This document shows, in pieces, positions 5,802 through 6,332 of a stretch of DNA of 6,332 nucleotides (positions are counted from its first letter, which is position 1; the number at the start of each line of letters is the position of its first letter). The translations under genes were made by a program, and so were the position numbers. This DNA is from Pseudofrankia asymbiotica (GTDB lineage Bacteria > Actinomycetota > Actinomycetes > Frankiales > Frankiaceae), in the NCBI RefSeq assembly GCF_001983105.1, contig NZ_MOMC01000025.1:113551-119882 (forward strand). The letters run 5' to 3'. Under the pieces are notes generated by a model, which ran no database searches, had not been told where the DNA came from, and worked only from the letters and a program-made list of their open reading frames with translations.

Positions 5802-5830
5802 GGGCCACCACGTCGCTTCGCTCGTGGCCC
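5802..5830 (-). terminator. Hairpin with loop-motif copy 3, likely yebC terminator
   Basis: GGGCCAC (5802-5808) pairs perfectly with GTGGCCC (5824-5830). The 15-base loop holds CGCTTCGCTC (5814-5823). It begins 35 bases after the yebC stop, a normal distance for a terminator. No T-run follows, but T-poor hairpin terminators are common in high-GC actinobacteria. The 388-base gap 5478-5865 contains this element, the two other hairpins, and the ruvC promoter region; I see no credible gene in it. Confidence 0.55.
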
Positions 5831-5865
5831 GTCCTACGCGGGTCCGCGCGTCGACAGGCGGTCGG

Positions 5866-6332
5866 TCAACCGGCTACCAGCTCCATGACCTCGTCGGAGA
5901 TGTCGGCGTTGAACCAGACGTACTGGACGTCGTCCAGGTCCTCGAGGGCATCGACGATCTTGAGCACCTTGCGGGCGGGCTCGGCCTCGAGCGGCACGCT
6001 GACGCTCGGGAGCCAGGAGATCTCGGCGGATTCCACCGTCAGGCCCGCGTCCGTCGCCGCGACCCGCACCGTGTGCAGGTCGGTGGCCTCGGCGACCACC
6101 TCGAAGGCCTCGCCGAGGTCGTTGACCTCGTCGGCGCCGGCGTCGAGAACCGCCATCAGCACGTCGTCCTCGGTCAGCCCCGCGGTCTTGGTGACCAGCA
6201 CGACGCCCTTGCGGTTGAACAGGTAGGAGACCGAGCCCGGGTCGGCGATCGTGCCGCCGTTGCGGGTGACGGCCACCCGGACGTCGGAGGCGGCGCGGTT
6301 GCGGTTGTCGGTGAGGCACTCGACCATCACCG
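5866..6332 (-). CDS. yebC: YebC/TACO1 family protein, C-terminal part (5' end outside window)
   Basis: The frame is open at the window edge, and 155 residues of a protein normally about 250 long are visible. Family features present include [18 protein letters not shown] (1-18), the following [19 protein letters not shown], and the C-terminal domain ending [17 protein letters not shown]. The first codons GTG ATG are internal: family members continue upstream with about 95 more residues, so this is not the true start. YebC proteins are cytosolic. They were first described as transcription regulators (PmpR in Pseudomonas), while more recent work links the family, including mitochondrial TACO1, to relief of ribosome stalling on proline-rich sequence. 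The gene lies upstream of ruvC, as in many actinobacteria, but is separated by 388 bases with a likely terminator, so it is probably a separate transcript. The exact YebC subfamily cannot be settled here. Confidence 0.94.
   Translation of the reverse strand, partial: VMVECLTDNRNRAASDVRVAVTRNGGTIADPGSVSYLFNRKGVVLVTKTAGLTEDDVLMAVLDAGADEVNDLGEAFEVVAEATDLHTVRVAATDAGLTVESAEISWLPSVSVPLEAEPARKVLKIVDALEDLDDVQYVWFNADISDEVMELVAG

Noticed and set aside
5563..5811. Open frame of 82 codons on the minus strand between yebC and ruvC
   Set aside because: It begins at a GTG inside the third hairpin, has no ribosome binding site, is Arg/Gly/Ala-rich with no recognisable domain, and spans the repeated hairpin motifs. 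Such frames arise easily at this GC content.
5619..5830. CRISPR-like array
   Set aside because: Only three 10-base copies at unequal distances (83 and 110 bases) sit in unrelated hairpins. There are no constant-length repeats or spacers and no cas genes.

Overview
This window is a stretch of ordinary high-GC actinobacterial chromosome. All six recognisable genes lie on the minus strand, so transcription runs from high to low coordinates. In that order they are yebC (5' end cut off), ruvC, ruvA, ruvB, yajC, secD and secF (3' end cut off). This yebC / ruvCAB / yajC-secDF order is well known from Mycobacterium, Streptomyces, Frankia and relatives. The very high GC content, GTG and TTG starts, actinobacterial-style SecD and acidic-tailed YajC fit that phylum. 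A Frankia-like member of the order is plausible but cannot be proven from this window.

Layout, following transcription: (1) 6332-5866, C-terminal part of a YebC/TACO1 family protein. (2) 5865-5478, a 388-base gap with no credible gene. It holds GC-rich hairpins, two of which carry the same 10-base loop motif CGCTTCGCTC (three copies in the gap), a 15-base dyad, a TAGGAT -10 box and a LexA-type SOS box just before ruvC. (3) 5477-4288, ruvC and ruvA, translationally coupled by a 4-base GTGA overlap. (4) 4287-3108, an 85-base spacer with a perfect 12-bp stem hairpin, then ruvB. (5) 3107-2992, a 116-base spacer with two inverted repeats. (6) 2991-1, yajC, a 142-base spacer, secD, and secF one base after the secD stop.

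Functionally there are two modules. RuvC, RuvA and RuvB form the Holliday-junction branch-migration and resolution machine; the SOS box at its promoter argues that it is induced by DNA damage. YajC, SecD and SecF form the accessory membrane complex that helps SecYEG/SecA complete protein export.

No mobile element, CRISPR array, RNA gene or new gene system was found. The interesting signals are regulatory and structural: the LexA box overlapping the predicted ruvC start site, the hairpin in front of ruvB, and the shared-loop hairpins between yebC and ruvC. A long Ala/Pro/Ser/Thr insert in SecD and an altered acidic pin in RuvA are also worth a look.
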